Source of the DNA: Hemileia vastatrix
Taxonomy: Eukaryota; Basidiomycota; Pucciniomycetes; Pucciniales; Zaghouaniaceae
Assembly (NCBI GenBank): GCA_030280995.1
Contig: JASXTE010000004.1
Span: 42,967,297 to 43,031,296, forward strand
Reading direction: 5' to 3'
Length of the DNA: 64,000 nucleotides
The notes under the pieces are model-generated. The model searched no databases and was not told where the DNA came from. It saw only the letters and a list, made by a program, of their open reading frames with translations. This document shows, in pieces, positions 35,614 to 47,050 of the stretch. Position numbers and translations under genes: made by a program. Numbering within the stretch: position 1 is the first letter of the stretch; the number at the start of each line of letters is the position of its first letter.

Positions 35614-38600
35614 GTCGTAGGGTCTGAAACGGGTGGATTAATAGCCATTATCAGAAGATAGCGTAGGGCTGTATCATAAATATAGTCAGGTTTAATTACC
35701 AAGTGTGTGTTTTTGTGATCTCTGTTTCAATTTTATATTTTGGGAATGGATCCTACTGTGACTACATCTAGGGGATGTCATGAGAGGGTTAAATTTCCCA
35801 ATTCTTCAGCATCGTTGCCAAAGATGGTAACTACAATCATTAGGTGTAAAGATGAAAGCTTGCATTTTTCTGGCATTAATACCAAGAAGTTTTTACGCAG
35901 GTTTGAGCAGGCAGCTGAAGTTCATGGAGCAACTGAATACGATATGGTGCGTCAAGTACTATTATTTGTAAATAATGAGTGCAAAGACGATTTAGAGGAT
36001 CTAAAAGGGCATGAAAAGCGAGATTGGCCAGCACTAAAAGAACAGATGCTCAAGAGATGGCCAAAGGTTACAGAGGAAACTAGGTATATCATGAAGGACC
36101 TGGATATCTTGGTAAAAAGGGTCAAAGCTAAAGGGGGTGTTCAAGACCCTAAGGAATTTAAAAGTTTTAGGGAAGACTTCGACCAAATAGTGGAATATTT
36201 AGTTAGTAATGAAAATTTTAGTGATGCTAATGCGTCTTTACCTTGGTTTTGTGAAGCGTTAGCGCCAGAAGTTGAAGACTGGGAAAAAAGGCCCTTGGAT
36301 AACGAAGGAAAGCTGGTTAAAAAAAGGGACGGAAATTATAAGTACCCTGGATTAGAAGAAGTAGAAACGGCAGTGGAAGCTTAATTGAAGTTGCTTCAAG
36401 TTGAGAGTCGCGCAGCTAGGGTTGCTTTGGATAATGAGGAGATGAATGAAGATGCGTCTGGTGTACAATCACCTCCTCAGATGTCGTCTCCTAAAGTTAA
36501 AGTTTTTACTAAGGATCCAGATTCAGTTATGGCAAGGATTGATGAGTTGGAGAAAAAGATAATTGAAGCGGCAAAGGCAAAAGAGTCGTTTAGGCCCAAG
36601 AGTTCTCCTCAACCTTTGCGTTTTTCTGCTATGGTGTGCTATTATTGTAATAAAGAGGGGCATACTAGGATGAGGTGTAATGCACTTCAAAGGGATAAAG
36701 AGGAAAAGGTAGTTTACGAGGACGGGACTACGCTTATTTTGGAAGATGGTACTAAGCTTGTTAAAGACAAGGATCTAGGGATGCGAGCCATGGACATTGA
36801 TCATATTAATAGAAAGTCTATGGAAGGCAGGTCAAACAAGGGCAAAGAGCCTGAAATTAAAGAGAAAGGCAAGGATGCGAAGTCAGTTAATTTTGCAGTT
36901 ACTTGCGCAGTGCTGGATTTTAAAGTAAAAGAGGGAGCAGTTTCAGTGCCACTCACCGCAGTGCGTTTGGAGATGTTCGCAGCAAAGCACAAGAAAATCG
37001 CCCCACCTACAGTTACTAGGCCAAGAAGGACTGGCACTAGGTATTCAAATTCAGAGGATATGGAGGAAGTAGGGTATACTACTAGAGAAAATACACCTGC
37101 GCCTATCAAGGATGTTGAAATAGATGGTATGCAACCAGGAGTTTATAGTGTGGATCACCAGGTAGAATATCAAACGGCAATGTTGGAGGAGTCAGAGGTA
37201 GTACAGCAAAGAGTGGTACCTGCTGAAAGAATGCCAGGAGCAAGGCACAATACTCCAAAGAACCCACCTGGAAGAGCAAAAGCTGGTGCGAAGGCAACTC
37301 AACCTAAATGGAGAATGCAGCGCCCGGTTCACTCTGATTTTCCTAAAGTGGCTGAGGATTTAGTTGCGCAATGTTTGAAAACTACAGTTTCTGTTCCATT
37401 GGGGATGCTTACAGAAGTAGTGCTGGATGTAGCAAATGGAATTGTGGATAAGTGTAGGAAGCAAAGGATTGCTAATTGCGCTGAGTTTGATGTTGAACAG
37501 CAGTCATTTCAGCCTGTCGTTGGAATACCTAGGGCGCCACATTATGCAGGACCCTTAGGGTATTTAACAATTACTCTAAATGGTAAGCAAATTAAAGCGT
37601 TAGTGGATACAGGTTCACAAATCAATGTGGTGTCAGTGGATGATGCAGTGGAGTTAGGTCTTCCTGTTAAAGACAATGAAGGCACTGTCTCAGGAGTTGG
37701 TGGAGGTAGGTTACCTGTTATAGGTGTAGCAGAGTATGTATGCACTAGAGTTGCGGGAGCAACGAGGGATATACATTTTTATGTTCCAATGGGTGTAGTC
37801 AAACCAGTTTTAGGCACACCATTTTTAATGGATTACTCTGCAACTATAGATTATTGTTCAAATAAGACTATTGGAATAAGGATTATGGGTGATGATGGTG
37901 TTCCAGTAACAAAGGTTTTAGTAGCGCCTAAGGATGGTGGCTGGGAAACTAAGTACTCTGGAGCTGCGCGGTTAGAGAAAGAAAGAGAATTTTATGAGGA
38001 AGTCTCAGATGACCAGATAGGGCGACTGCCAGGAAGGCACCAACATTTTCATTAGGGACTGGCATTTTAGGTGTTACTATCTCCCAGGATGAGAGGAACC
38101 CAGATAGTAACCAGTCAGTCCAACAATAAGGGATACGTAAAGCGGTACTTCATAGGTGTCTTGGGAATACTACTGTAGAATGTATTATACCTAAGCTTTT
38201 TAATTTCTTTGATTATGGATATTGTTATACTAATATTAAAAAGAAAAGACAAAAACAGGATTTAGGTGCAAACCATAGTTATATTAGAAAGGGTTTTATT
38301 TTAATTAATGAAGGAAGCAGCAAGAGCTGTTTTGCATCAAAGTATAAACCAGTAGCTGTTAAGGTTAAACCAGTGAATGTAGTGATGCCTGATTTGAATC
38401 CTCCTTTTCAGAGGCCGGCGCTGTCTAGGAATCCTTATGATACCCCTTTAACAAAGTTTCCGCCTGATTTTGCGCCTACTAGTAAGATTACGATGGAAAG
38501 GCTTCAGATGGTTAATTTTGGACTAGAGGATTGGTTATCGCAGGAAGAAAAGAAGTTGCTGTTACATGTTATGGTTCTTAGGGAAAATACTATTGCGTTT

Positions 38601-41600
38601 TCAGAAGAGGAAAGAGGTTTGTTGAAACACTCTTATGGTAAACCTTATATTGTTCCAGTTATACCTCATGCGCCGTGGCAGAAGAAGGCTTTTCCAATAC
38701 CAGCTGCTATAAGAGAAGAGTATACGGAATTAATTAGGGGAAGGTTAAAGTCTGGCTTGTATGAACAGTCTATGTCTAGTTATTCAAGTCCAGTGTTTTG
38801 CGTTGTTAAACATAATGGTAAATTAAGGGTTGTTCATGATCTTAAGGAGATGAAAAAGGTTACAGTAAAGGACGCAGGGATGCCACCAATGCCAGAGGAG
38901 TTTGTGGATTCTTTTGCGGGACGTGCATGTTATGGATTAGGTGATATTATGAGAGGATATGATGAGTGCAAATTGGACAAATCATCCAGACCCATGACAA
39001 TTTTTGAAACGCCACTGGGGTGCTTCAGGTTGACAAGGTTACCGCAAGGTGCAATGAATTCTGTGGCGGTATATCAAGCACAGATGATGTGGATATTTCA
39101 GGATGAAATTCCAGAACATGTGGGAATTTTCATCGATGATGGTGGTATAAAAGGACCAGCCAGTGATTATGATGGGGAAGTGTTAGAAGAGAATCCGTAT
39201 ATTAGAAGGTTTTTTTGGGAATATGTGATTACTTTGGAAAGAGTGCTATTTAGGATAGAGGAGGAAGGATTAACAATTTCTGGGTCCAAATTTTCTTGTT
39301 GTGTTCCAGCGCTAGATATAGTGGGACATGTGGTATGCAAGGAAGGGAGAATCGTTGCTGAAAAACAGAGTAATAAGGTGCTTACGTGGCCGAGAACAAG
39401 AAATAATAAGGAAGTTAGAGGGTTTTTAGGCATTTGTACATATGTAAGAATGTTTATTTGAGATTTTGCTTTGTTGTCTTCACCTTTATGGCGCTTAATG
39501 AGAAAAGATGTTGTATGGGATTGGACGGAGGAATGCGAGGAGTCATGTGAGTTATTGAAAAGGATTGTAGGGAAAGATATTCTTTTGAAGAAATTAGAGT
39601 ATGGACCAGGCGCTGGGAAAATTACTCTAGCGGTAGATTCTAGTGTGTCTGCGGTGGGTGCAGTTTTGATGCAGGAGGATGAGGAAGGTAATGATAGACC
39701 TGTCCTTTATAAGCCTAAGACTTTTACCAAAGTGGAGTCCAGGTACTCTCAGTCCAAGCTGGAGTTATGTGGAGTAGCAAAAATTTTTAAGAAGCTACAA
39801 TGGATGCTTTGGGGGCAGCATTTTGAGCTGCAGGTTGATGCACTATCGTTGGTGCAAATGATTAGTAGCCCAAGTTTACTAGATGCGCCCATGACAAGGT
39901 GGGTAGCGCAGATTAATTTGTTTTCTTTCGATTTAGTCCATAAACCGGGAAAATCATTCACTATGCTGGATTCATTATCAAGAAGACCATTGTGTGAAGA
40001 AGACTTGGAAGCGGAAGAATTTGAAGAAGATAAGAAATGGGTAAATGGGATAGATTATTGTTATGAAAGATTTAACAGTATCGTCTGCAATGACAATAAA
40101 CTAGCAGGAAGTATTGTCCATGATGACAATAAACTAGTAATGTGGAATGTCAGTAAAGACATAAAACTGGATATTGACAATGCAAAGGATGTTTGTAGCA
40201 AGGGTAGTCTGCAACTATATTTAGGGGAGGCTGAAGCTAATGTAGCTACAAAGAGTGCGCAAGGCGAGGTAGTGGAAGAGTCAGATGATGAAGATGATTC
40301 AAGGGGAAGTCAAGACAGTAGTACTCATCTTGAAGAAGGGGAGTATTCTGAAGATGGCGCATCTATTGATGAGGGAGTAGAGTTGTTAAGGTTATACTTG
40401 GAAGGTAATAGTCTACCAAATTTTTGTAATAAAAAGGTTTGGCGCAATATTGAGAAGTGCGCTAAAGGTTATTTTAATAAAAATGGGAATTTATGGAAGA
40501 ATAGAACTTTGTCTCCTCAGTTAGTTGTTCAAACTAGGGAAGGGAAGGAGAAGATACTCAGGGAGTTACATGAGAATTTAGGACATAGAGGTCAAGATGA
40601 GACGTATCGCAGAGTTAGGGAAAGATTCTGGTGTCCCAATATGAAAAATGAAGTAACAGATTGGGTTAAATCTTGTCCTGAATGTCAGCGCAGGAGTTAC
40701 AGAAAGCCAAAAGAGAAAGGTAGAGAAACAGGCGAAGATACTCTTTTTGGTAGGGTCAGTTTAGATGCAGTTCATATAAAAGAAGGACGCTTTAAATACT
40801 TGGTAGTGGCCAGAGATGATCTATCAGGATGGGTTGAAGCAACGCCATTGGTAAATCTTAAGGCAAGTAATGTAGCTGAATTTTTGAAGAAAGAATGGAT
40901 TAACAGGTATGGGGTAATGAAGATGGTAACCATAGATGGTGACACCAAATTTGCTGGAGAATTCCAAGAGGTAGTAAAAGGTATTGGTGCAAAGTTACAA
41001 GTTTCAACACCATATTATCCTGAAGCAGAGGGAATGGTAAAATGAGGGCATCAAGTTATAAAGGATGTGCTAGTTAAATTATGTGGAAATAATGGGGCAA
41101 AGTGGAAGAACTACTTGCCATTAGTTTTGTTTGCAGACAGGATTTCAGTTAAAAGAACAACAGGGTTTTCACAGTATGAACTGATGTTTGGTCAAAGGGT
41201 GGTATTACCTATTGATCTGGAGGCTGGATCTTTTCTAGGATGTGACTGGGATCAAGTGCGCTCAACTGAAGATTTAATTCTAGCGAGGGTAGCGCAGCTT
41301 GAAAGAAAGACAAGTTTGTGGAGAAGGCGTATGAAAGAATGATGCAGATCCGGGACAAGTCAGTTAAATATTGGGATGAGCGCTTAGTGCATAGGTTAAG
41401 AAAGCCATTGAACCCAGGAGATTTGGTTTTGGTTTATAATAGAAGTTTAGAAAGCCAATGGGGCAATATGTTTTCTGACAGATTGAATGGTCCATATTGG
41501 ATAAGAAAGAATATAACTGGAGGGTCTTATTTACAGGAGGAATTGGATGGTACTGAGTGGAAGCAACGTGTGGCTGCAGATCAGATCAAAAGATTCTACC

Positions 41601-41659
41601 CAAGGGGTGTTCCAGTGATACAAGATAACCTCTGGAATGAGAAAAAACTACCAGAATAA
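35614..41659 (+). mobile_element. Gy4, 5'-truncated Ty3/Gypsy element of an FIDD clade
   Basis: Begins in the H3 fragment without a recognisable 5' LTR and continues through gag and pol. Downstream, two copies of CCTCCGGGAAGAGGTTAAA (about 41661-41680 and 41711-41730) could include the polypurine region, but no LTR start is certain. Composition is more GC-rich than its neighbours. The 3' LTR might be sequence Y at 46501-47050 (see findings). Confidence 0.75.
35746..41659 (+). pseudogene. Gy4 gag-pol polyprotein, five or more lesions
   Basis: The ATG at 35746 starts MDPTVTTS. Order: Gag with WPALKEQMLKRWP; zinc knuckle CYYCNKEGHTRMRC near 36638; retropepsin ALVDTGSQINVVS near 37600; reverse transcriptase with LRVVHDLKEMKKV and FIDDGG (near 39130); RNase H LAVDSSVSAVGAVLMQ near 39630; integrase zinc region HENLGHRG to CPECQRRS (40570-40700), then SLDAVH, TIDGDTKF and YYPEAEGMVK. 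Lesions: TAA at 36382, a frameshift near 38030, TAA near 38127, TGA at 39459 (expected Arg, FIRDFA), TGA at 41043 (expected Arg before GH), a frameshift near 41320. The catalytic Glu next to the 41043 stop appears to be Lys (MVK). The clade is one I associate with basidiomycetes. Confidence 0.85.
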
Positions 41660-42360
41660 TACCTCCGGGAAGAGGTTAAACTATCAATGATTTTTTATGT
41701 TTTTATGTTACCTCCGGGAAGAGGTTAAACGAACAAGTTATGTTAAGTTTTGATTTTCTAAGAGGACTCACAGGAGGCTTTGACACAGTTGTGACGGATA
41801 GAGGGCGCTTACTGGAAGTTAGGCGGACTATGGCTGAACAGGCAACTGGCATAAGCGCTTAGATGAGGGCATAGAGGAAAATGAAATCTTATATATATTT
41901 TTTCATTGTTAGAGGGGACGTGACCAAATAGGTAATTGGATTAAAGGAGATTTGTTCTATTTAAACACAAAAGACGCTGGGAATTTAGCTAATGGGTTAT
42001 CTAACCAGGAGTGAAATGGCAATTTATAGATGGGGCGCTCTACAGTTCAATTCTTATTTTACATGGTATATTGCTGTATCACAGTAAAGGCGGTAAAGTT
42101 TTATGATATAAAAAAGTTTATTTATGATTTTTTTTTAGGGTTTAAAGTTTTTTAAAGAAAGTAGAGGGAGCAAAGTTAGACACTCTATAGTATGGAAGAC
42201 AGGTGTAATAAAATAGTGCCATGTCTAAAAAGATTATTTGAAGGCATAGCATGAAAAATATATGAAGACTATGTACAGGTAGAATGGACAGAGGAGGCTC
42301 ATAAGGAGAAGCACTAGTGGGCTATTCGGTATCAGGGTTAAAGCTAATAGGATATCCTTT
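41660..42360. other. region downstream of Gy4 pol
   Basis: Contains the duplicated CCTCCGGGAAGAGG element and otherwise no coding frame. It leads into the 3' end of the minus-strand zinc-cluster gene B. It may be the Gy4 3' untranslated region. Confidence 0.4.
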
Positions 42361-44174
42361 CTAGTATTCAGGCATGACGAAGCGACGGGGATCGGCGGTG
42401 TGGTCTTCCAACATTGGCAGAGGCCTTTGTTGTGTGATTTGGCGCTGTTTGTGCATGTCTTAATTGACATCTGTTAAGAAATTTGGTATTTTTCTGGTTT
42501 TATTCCGTGGATATTGGGTCTGCGGGTATTTGGGTACTATCATTGGATAGCCCTGGTTTTTCTCTATATTTTATGTCTTGAAGACATTTTTCATATTCTG
42601 AGTTTTAAGGGGTCATTTCCTCATTTTTCATTTATAAAAGATTGCTGTTTAATTTTGTTTTTCGTGTTTTACGGGCTAACCTTAAGTCTTAGGGTTAAGT
42701 GCTTAGTACCATTTGATAGAGCTAATTTTTCTCTATATTTCATGTCTTCATGTTGTTATAGTGAAATTCCGTGTTTTAAAGGTTTTAGTAGTTGTAGCTA
42801 ATTTTTCTAAGTAGATTAGTGGTTTTTATTGGTTTTCTGGCTTCAGGGAGGCCGCGCCGCTTCAGGCGGCATCTCCGACGTCGGGCGGCCCGCCCGCCTC
42901 TGTTTTAGGAGGTTGGGGAGCGCTCCAGGAGGGTTTTTTATGCAATTTGGCAGGTACAGGCGCCAGATTGGTGGGTGCGCATGGGCTCTTAGTTAGTGGT
43001 CTGTGTGTATATAGTGAATAAGACAGTTTGGGGCAACCTTAATCATCATACAACCATCCGGAGGTGATCTCATTGTTCCTCACTCAGTTTTCACTGTTTT
43101 CTGGCCACAATTGGCTGTGTTTGTTGCCAGTGAGTTCTTCATTTAACTTAACTTTAGCAACTGTTTTCTCTGTTATAGTCTTGCAAGCTATAGCAAGTAT
43201 TATTGCTGTCTCTGGTGTGGACTTTGTTCTACATTTCAGTTCTTTGGTCTGGTAGTCTATCTGGGGACTACTTTCTTGGCTCACCAAGCAGTCAAGTGTG
43301 TTGAAAAGGGGCTTTAGCAAAACAGGAACCAACTTACTTTAGCAAGTAAATCTCACTCTATTTTTCTAAAGAGACAGGGGATTTTCACTCTGGTTTTTCT
43401 CCAACTCCCTTGGTCAAGGCCTATAGCTAGTACTATAGGATTGTCTACAGCGGGGAATCCAAGAATAGTTGATGAGCTGATTTTGTTCATTAGTTCACCT
43501 ATCATTTCTATATGGGTATAGCAAGCTTCAAGTTCAGCGTCAGAAAAAGCTGGTGCTTTAGAATAGGATAGAGACATAGCGTCATATATAAGACAAAGTC
43601 TGGAAAACATTTGCATGGAATGGATAAAGGGTAAAGGAATAGGAACCCATCCCAGGGAGATGGATTCATTGAAGCCTGGCAAGGAGTCAGTGGGCAAGGA
43701 GAGCATAAGTATAATAAAGGATACTTACTTGCTAATAAGTTTTGTGGGCGCGCTGATGGCAAAGTAATGGTAACCATGTCAGGAGCAGTTGCAGTGGAGC
43801 CTGAGCACATAGAAGCATTAGAGCTCAGAGTGGAAGAAGGTGTAGCGCTAGGCTGAATAGATATTTGGCGCCTGGGAAAACTAGGAAGCGCTGGTGATTC
43901 ATGAGGAACATTATTATTAGTGGAGATAGTGGGACTAGTGGTTTTAACTATGGGAGCGCTACTAGTAGAGCTAGGTGGAAAGCAAATATAACCAGTAGGC
44001 TGAGGAGTATTCTGGTTAAAAAGAGATATTTCAAGTTTTGTGGTATCTGAAGCAATTGTCACAGACAGGTCTAAAGGTGGCATACCCCCGAGGTTTAGAA
44101 AATGTACAATGAAAGTTGCGGCGTTTACAAAACAAGCACGCTTGATCTTTGGGAACCGTATGATATTGAGTCAT
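42361..44174 (-). pseudogene. zinc-cluster protein gene B, interrupted by a solo LTR
   Basis: The ATG at 44174-44172 starts MTQYHTVPKDQ, followed by a paired cysteine cluster CLFCKRRNFHCTFSKPRG, then VCDNCFRYHKT and a TGA where the last Cys is expected. A Ser/Thr/Pro-rich linker in a shifted frame follows to 43728, then an intron (GTAAGTATC at about 43727 to GCCAG at about 43679), then a domain with SLGWVPIPLPFIHSMQMF and YTHIEMIGELMN. The last exon is split by the X LTR (42399-43449, TSD GCGG); reading across gives ILGFPADPRRFVMPEY and TAG at 42361. The cluster resembles Zn2Cys6-like pairs of fungal proteins and that of gene A. Function unknown; DNA binding is a guess. Confidence 0.6.
42399..43449. 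repeat. solo LTR of family X, copy 3
   Basis: 1051 bp, TGTGGTCTTCC to GGATTGTCTACA, opposite in orientation to copies 1, 2 and 4. Flanked by GCGG (42395-42398, 43450-43453). A GC-rich block at 42843-42905 contains the palindrome CCGACGTCGG and the hairpin GCCGCTTCAGGCGGC. It disrupts gene B. Confidence 0.88.
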
Positions 44175-44583
44175 AATATTTGGATGAAAGAGATCTAGGT
44201 TATGAGAAAGGCTATTTATAAGATAACAATGGCATCATAGAGGAGTCATTAGTTGCGCCATGTCTTACTTGAGCACTGGATGGTTTCTAAGAAGATAGTG
44301 AAAAAAATTCGTCATAATGAATTACCCAAGGAAAGGCAAATCTGTTGCAGTCAAGGGAAAGTCATATATTGCAAAGATCTGAAAATTACAAGAGAGCGCA
44401 TGCATATACAATGCAGGGGAAGTATTTTCTGCAATAGAAAGTAGCAACAATCTCAAGCAACTCATCTCGCAGTTGTAGAATTCTCACAGGAAAATTAAGG
44501 GAAAATAAATAAAAAAATAATGTTACAGTTTTTTTACAAGGTAATATACAATTTACAGGGAATATATACAAGGAAAATTTTCA

Positions 44584-45039
44584 CTATTCTGCTTCATCAA
44601 AGATTGAAACGCAGAAAGCCCAGTCGTTAACAGCCTCTTGCATGTTTTGTTGCAAGGTGTTTATTAGCTGTTTTCGTTTATCATACTTGGCATGAGTATA
44701 AACCGGGACCGCCTCAAGGAATTCTTTGACGGCAGTTAACATGTTGTTCATACAACGCATGGTTGCATTGTATGGAGCGCAGGCAATTCGCTCTGCAAAT
44801 TCCCAGTTTTGAGCCATGGCGGGCTCTTCATCATCAACGTCCGGAAAAGTTTTGATGGGCCATTTGTCCGGGATGATGGTATCAAAGACCAGCTGCATAG
44901 TTGTCCAGTCAGGGGTGGGTATTCAAGGAGTACACTCTGGAATAGGCTCGGTATCCCAGAAGGGATCTTCTTCCAAGGCTGGAAGGATTAGAGGAACATT
45001 AGGAGGTGGAGGCGTTGCAGAGTAAGGTGTGCCTGGCGC

Positions 45040-45135
<96 letters not shown>

Positions 45136-45700
45136 AGAGAGAATGTTAGCATTAGAAAAGGAAGAAGTAGGAAAAGGAAGACTTATGGTAGTCTCATCTG
45201 AAAAGAGAGATCTTGGGACAGAAGAGATGCTAATGGGTGTAGATTTGCAGTAACCAACCTTGGCTTGTTTGTTGCCAGGTGGGGTAACAGGAGCAGGCGC
45301 CAGGCGCTTGATGGTCATTTGACTCACCATATTAGTGGTTGAAGCGTTAGGGTCCAGGAGTGCAACGGTGGGTGGCCCATGTTAACTACACTTCTTTTTG
45401 CGTTTCTTGCAGTAATTGCATGACTGAAAAAAAAGTAGGAAAGAAATGAAAGGTTAGTAACAACAAGGAAGAAAAGTGAAGATAACTTACAGTGAAGAAA
45501 TTATTGCCATGGCGGGCTTTTGAGAAATGACAAGGAGTTATTCCATTTTCGATGCAGCAGGTGCATCTTGTCCCACCCATCAGTGTAGTTATGGGCGTTG
45601 TTGGTGGAGCAGCAGGGGGCTGAGTGTGCATGAACTGTCGAATTGCATCCACAATGTTGGCGGTATTTTCAGTGTTAGGATTAGTTCTTCTGGTATTCAT
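44584..45700 (-). pseudogene. zinc-cluster protein gene A
   Basis: The ATG at 45700-45698 starts MNTRRTNPNTENTANIVD. Exon 1 has the first cysteine group (RCTCCIENGITPCHFSKARHG) and ends at about 45492 with GTAAGTTATC. Exon 2 starts after TTTTCAG with SCNYCKKRKKKCS and is followed at once by TAA (45379-45381); the next part (FKRLAPAPVTPPGNK-like) is Pro-rich. The intron before exon 3 has an acceptor tract that has grown to 89 T. Exon 3 (45042-44584) holds PPPPNVPLILPALEEDPFWD, a TGA near 44928, then an alpha-helical C-terminus (WEFAERIACAP, MRCMNNML, DWAFCVSIFDEAE). Unknown function; two nonsense codons make it a pseudogene. Paralogous to B and A'. Confidence 0.6.
45045..45133. repeat. 89 bp poly(A) tract, expanded intron polypyrimidine tract of gene A
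   Basis: An uninterrupted run of 89 A on the plus strand. On the minus strand it precedes TAG at the acceptor of gene A exon 3. The paralogue A' has a normal mixed tract (CTTTTCTTTTTTAG) at the same place. Assembly length may be unreliable. Confidence 0.85.
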
Positions 45701-46500
45701 TTAAAGATATGAAGGATGACAGATAAGAGAGGGAGAGGAAAGATAAGAGAAGAAGATGGAAGATGGAGGAAGGAAATGCTGCGAGACACAGGTATTTATG
45801 GGCTCCTGGGGACAGTTGCAAGTAGAGGGAGGATGTGGTACGTGCCTCGCAGGTAGCATAATTTTAGACCAATCAGCGCGTGTAGTCCAGGAAGAACAAA
45901 GGAAGTTAGGGCAATAGGTAGTGCTAAAATATAATATTTATTAGTGTGTTTCAAAGAACAAAGGAAATGGAAGCGCAGAAAAGGATTAAGGGTCTGTGCA
46001 CTCAGATTTTGCAGCAAGATTTTCCGCACAATGGGGAATTGTGTGTTATTGATTTAGGACTGCAAAGCGCTAAACAATATGGATTTGGACTTTCCAATAA
46101 TGATGTGTTACGCATTAAGGAGAGAGTTATAGCTTAAGGATGACTCAAGTGCATAGTATACTGTACCGTGGCTAGTTGGGTAACTTACTGAAACAGGTAA
46201 CAAGGGAGGCTAACTAGTTAAGTGAATTGTTAGGACTATGAACTTAGTATTAAAGAAAGGAGAGTGGGGAATCAGTCACAAAACTACCCAAGAGTCAAGG
46301 CAACTAGGATCAACGTTAGAATGGGTCAAACCTGAAAATAGCGCTGAAACAAAAACAAAGGTATAGTAAAAAGCGCATATGTGGAGTATGAGTAAAACAA
46401 GTTAATACTAGCGTTAGTAATCATAGGGTATGTTTTAGGCGCCGTAGTTGTTACAAGCAGTGTACGTAGTTTACTAATAGATTAGTTATTGTTTTACTAA
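45701..46500. other. upstream region of gene A, duplicated at 48554-49397
   Basis: Not coding as far as I can tell, but homologous in order to the region upstream of gene A' (TTTATGGGCTCCTGGGG, GTAGAGGGAGGATGTGGTAC, AGGGTCTGTGCACTCAGAT, GTAACTTACTGAAACAGG). It is either the promoter region of the gene family or the internal part of a retroelement before LTR Y. The small plus frame 45946-46137 is not preserved in the duplicate. Confidence 0.5.
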
Positions 46501-47050
46501 TGTGGTGCTAGAGCCAGCGCTGGAGATCCACTAGGGAACTGTGTCTTGAGTACTGGAAAAATATAAAAATGAGGACTATTTGATAAAGATAGGGAGTCTT
46601 TTTAAAAAAGTAGAATATATAGAGAGATATAGAATAGTAAATTAGAGATATTTCTGAGTCTATTATCATTCATGCGTCTGTGTGTGTATTTCATATAGCA
46701 TAAGTGAAAGAGTGCAACATAGAGGGAATATATAGATTTAGTAGGATTGACTATTATTAGAGTTATTTTATTGCTATAATAAGGTATATTCAAAGAGAGC
46801 GCTTCAAGAGGGAGTAGCTGTGGATATTAGCGCTTTTTAAGAATAGAAATATCCAGATAGTAATACTTGTTTTTCCTGATCTCTAAAACTCATCTCTCAT
46901 ATTATAAACTTTCTAATCAAATATTAGTGCTACACATTATTGCGCTGTCTTTAAAAACAAGAGTGGCAGGAGCTTCTTTTTAGAAATTGAAGAGGAGAAC
47001 CAACCCATCTCACATTGTGTCTACTTCTTAGTACTTTAGAACAATCTACA
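46501..47050. repeat. LTR-like sequence Y, copy 1
   Basis: 550 bp, TGTGGTGCTAGAGCC to GAACAATCTACA. Copy 2 is 49398-49920. Both copies end sharply, into GCGG of gene A' and into ATGT of Gy5, and both share the sequence to their left, which fits the 3' LTR of related elements better than solo LTRs. The ends TGTGGT and TCTACA equal those of family X copy 3. Confidence 0.55.

Noticed and set aside
45043..45330. minus-strand frame ending in a long Phe run
   Set aside because: The Phe run is the 89 bp homopolymer; the real protein is spliced around it.
46501..47050. sequence Y as a solo LTR with its own target duplication
   Set aside because: The flanks do not match (ACTAA versus GCGG; ACTAA versus ATGT) and both copies share left-hand sequence, so a solo LTR does not fit.
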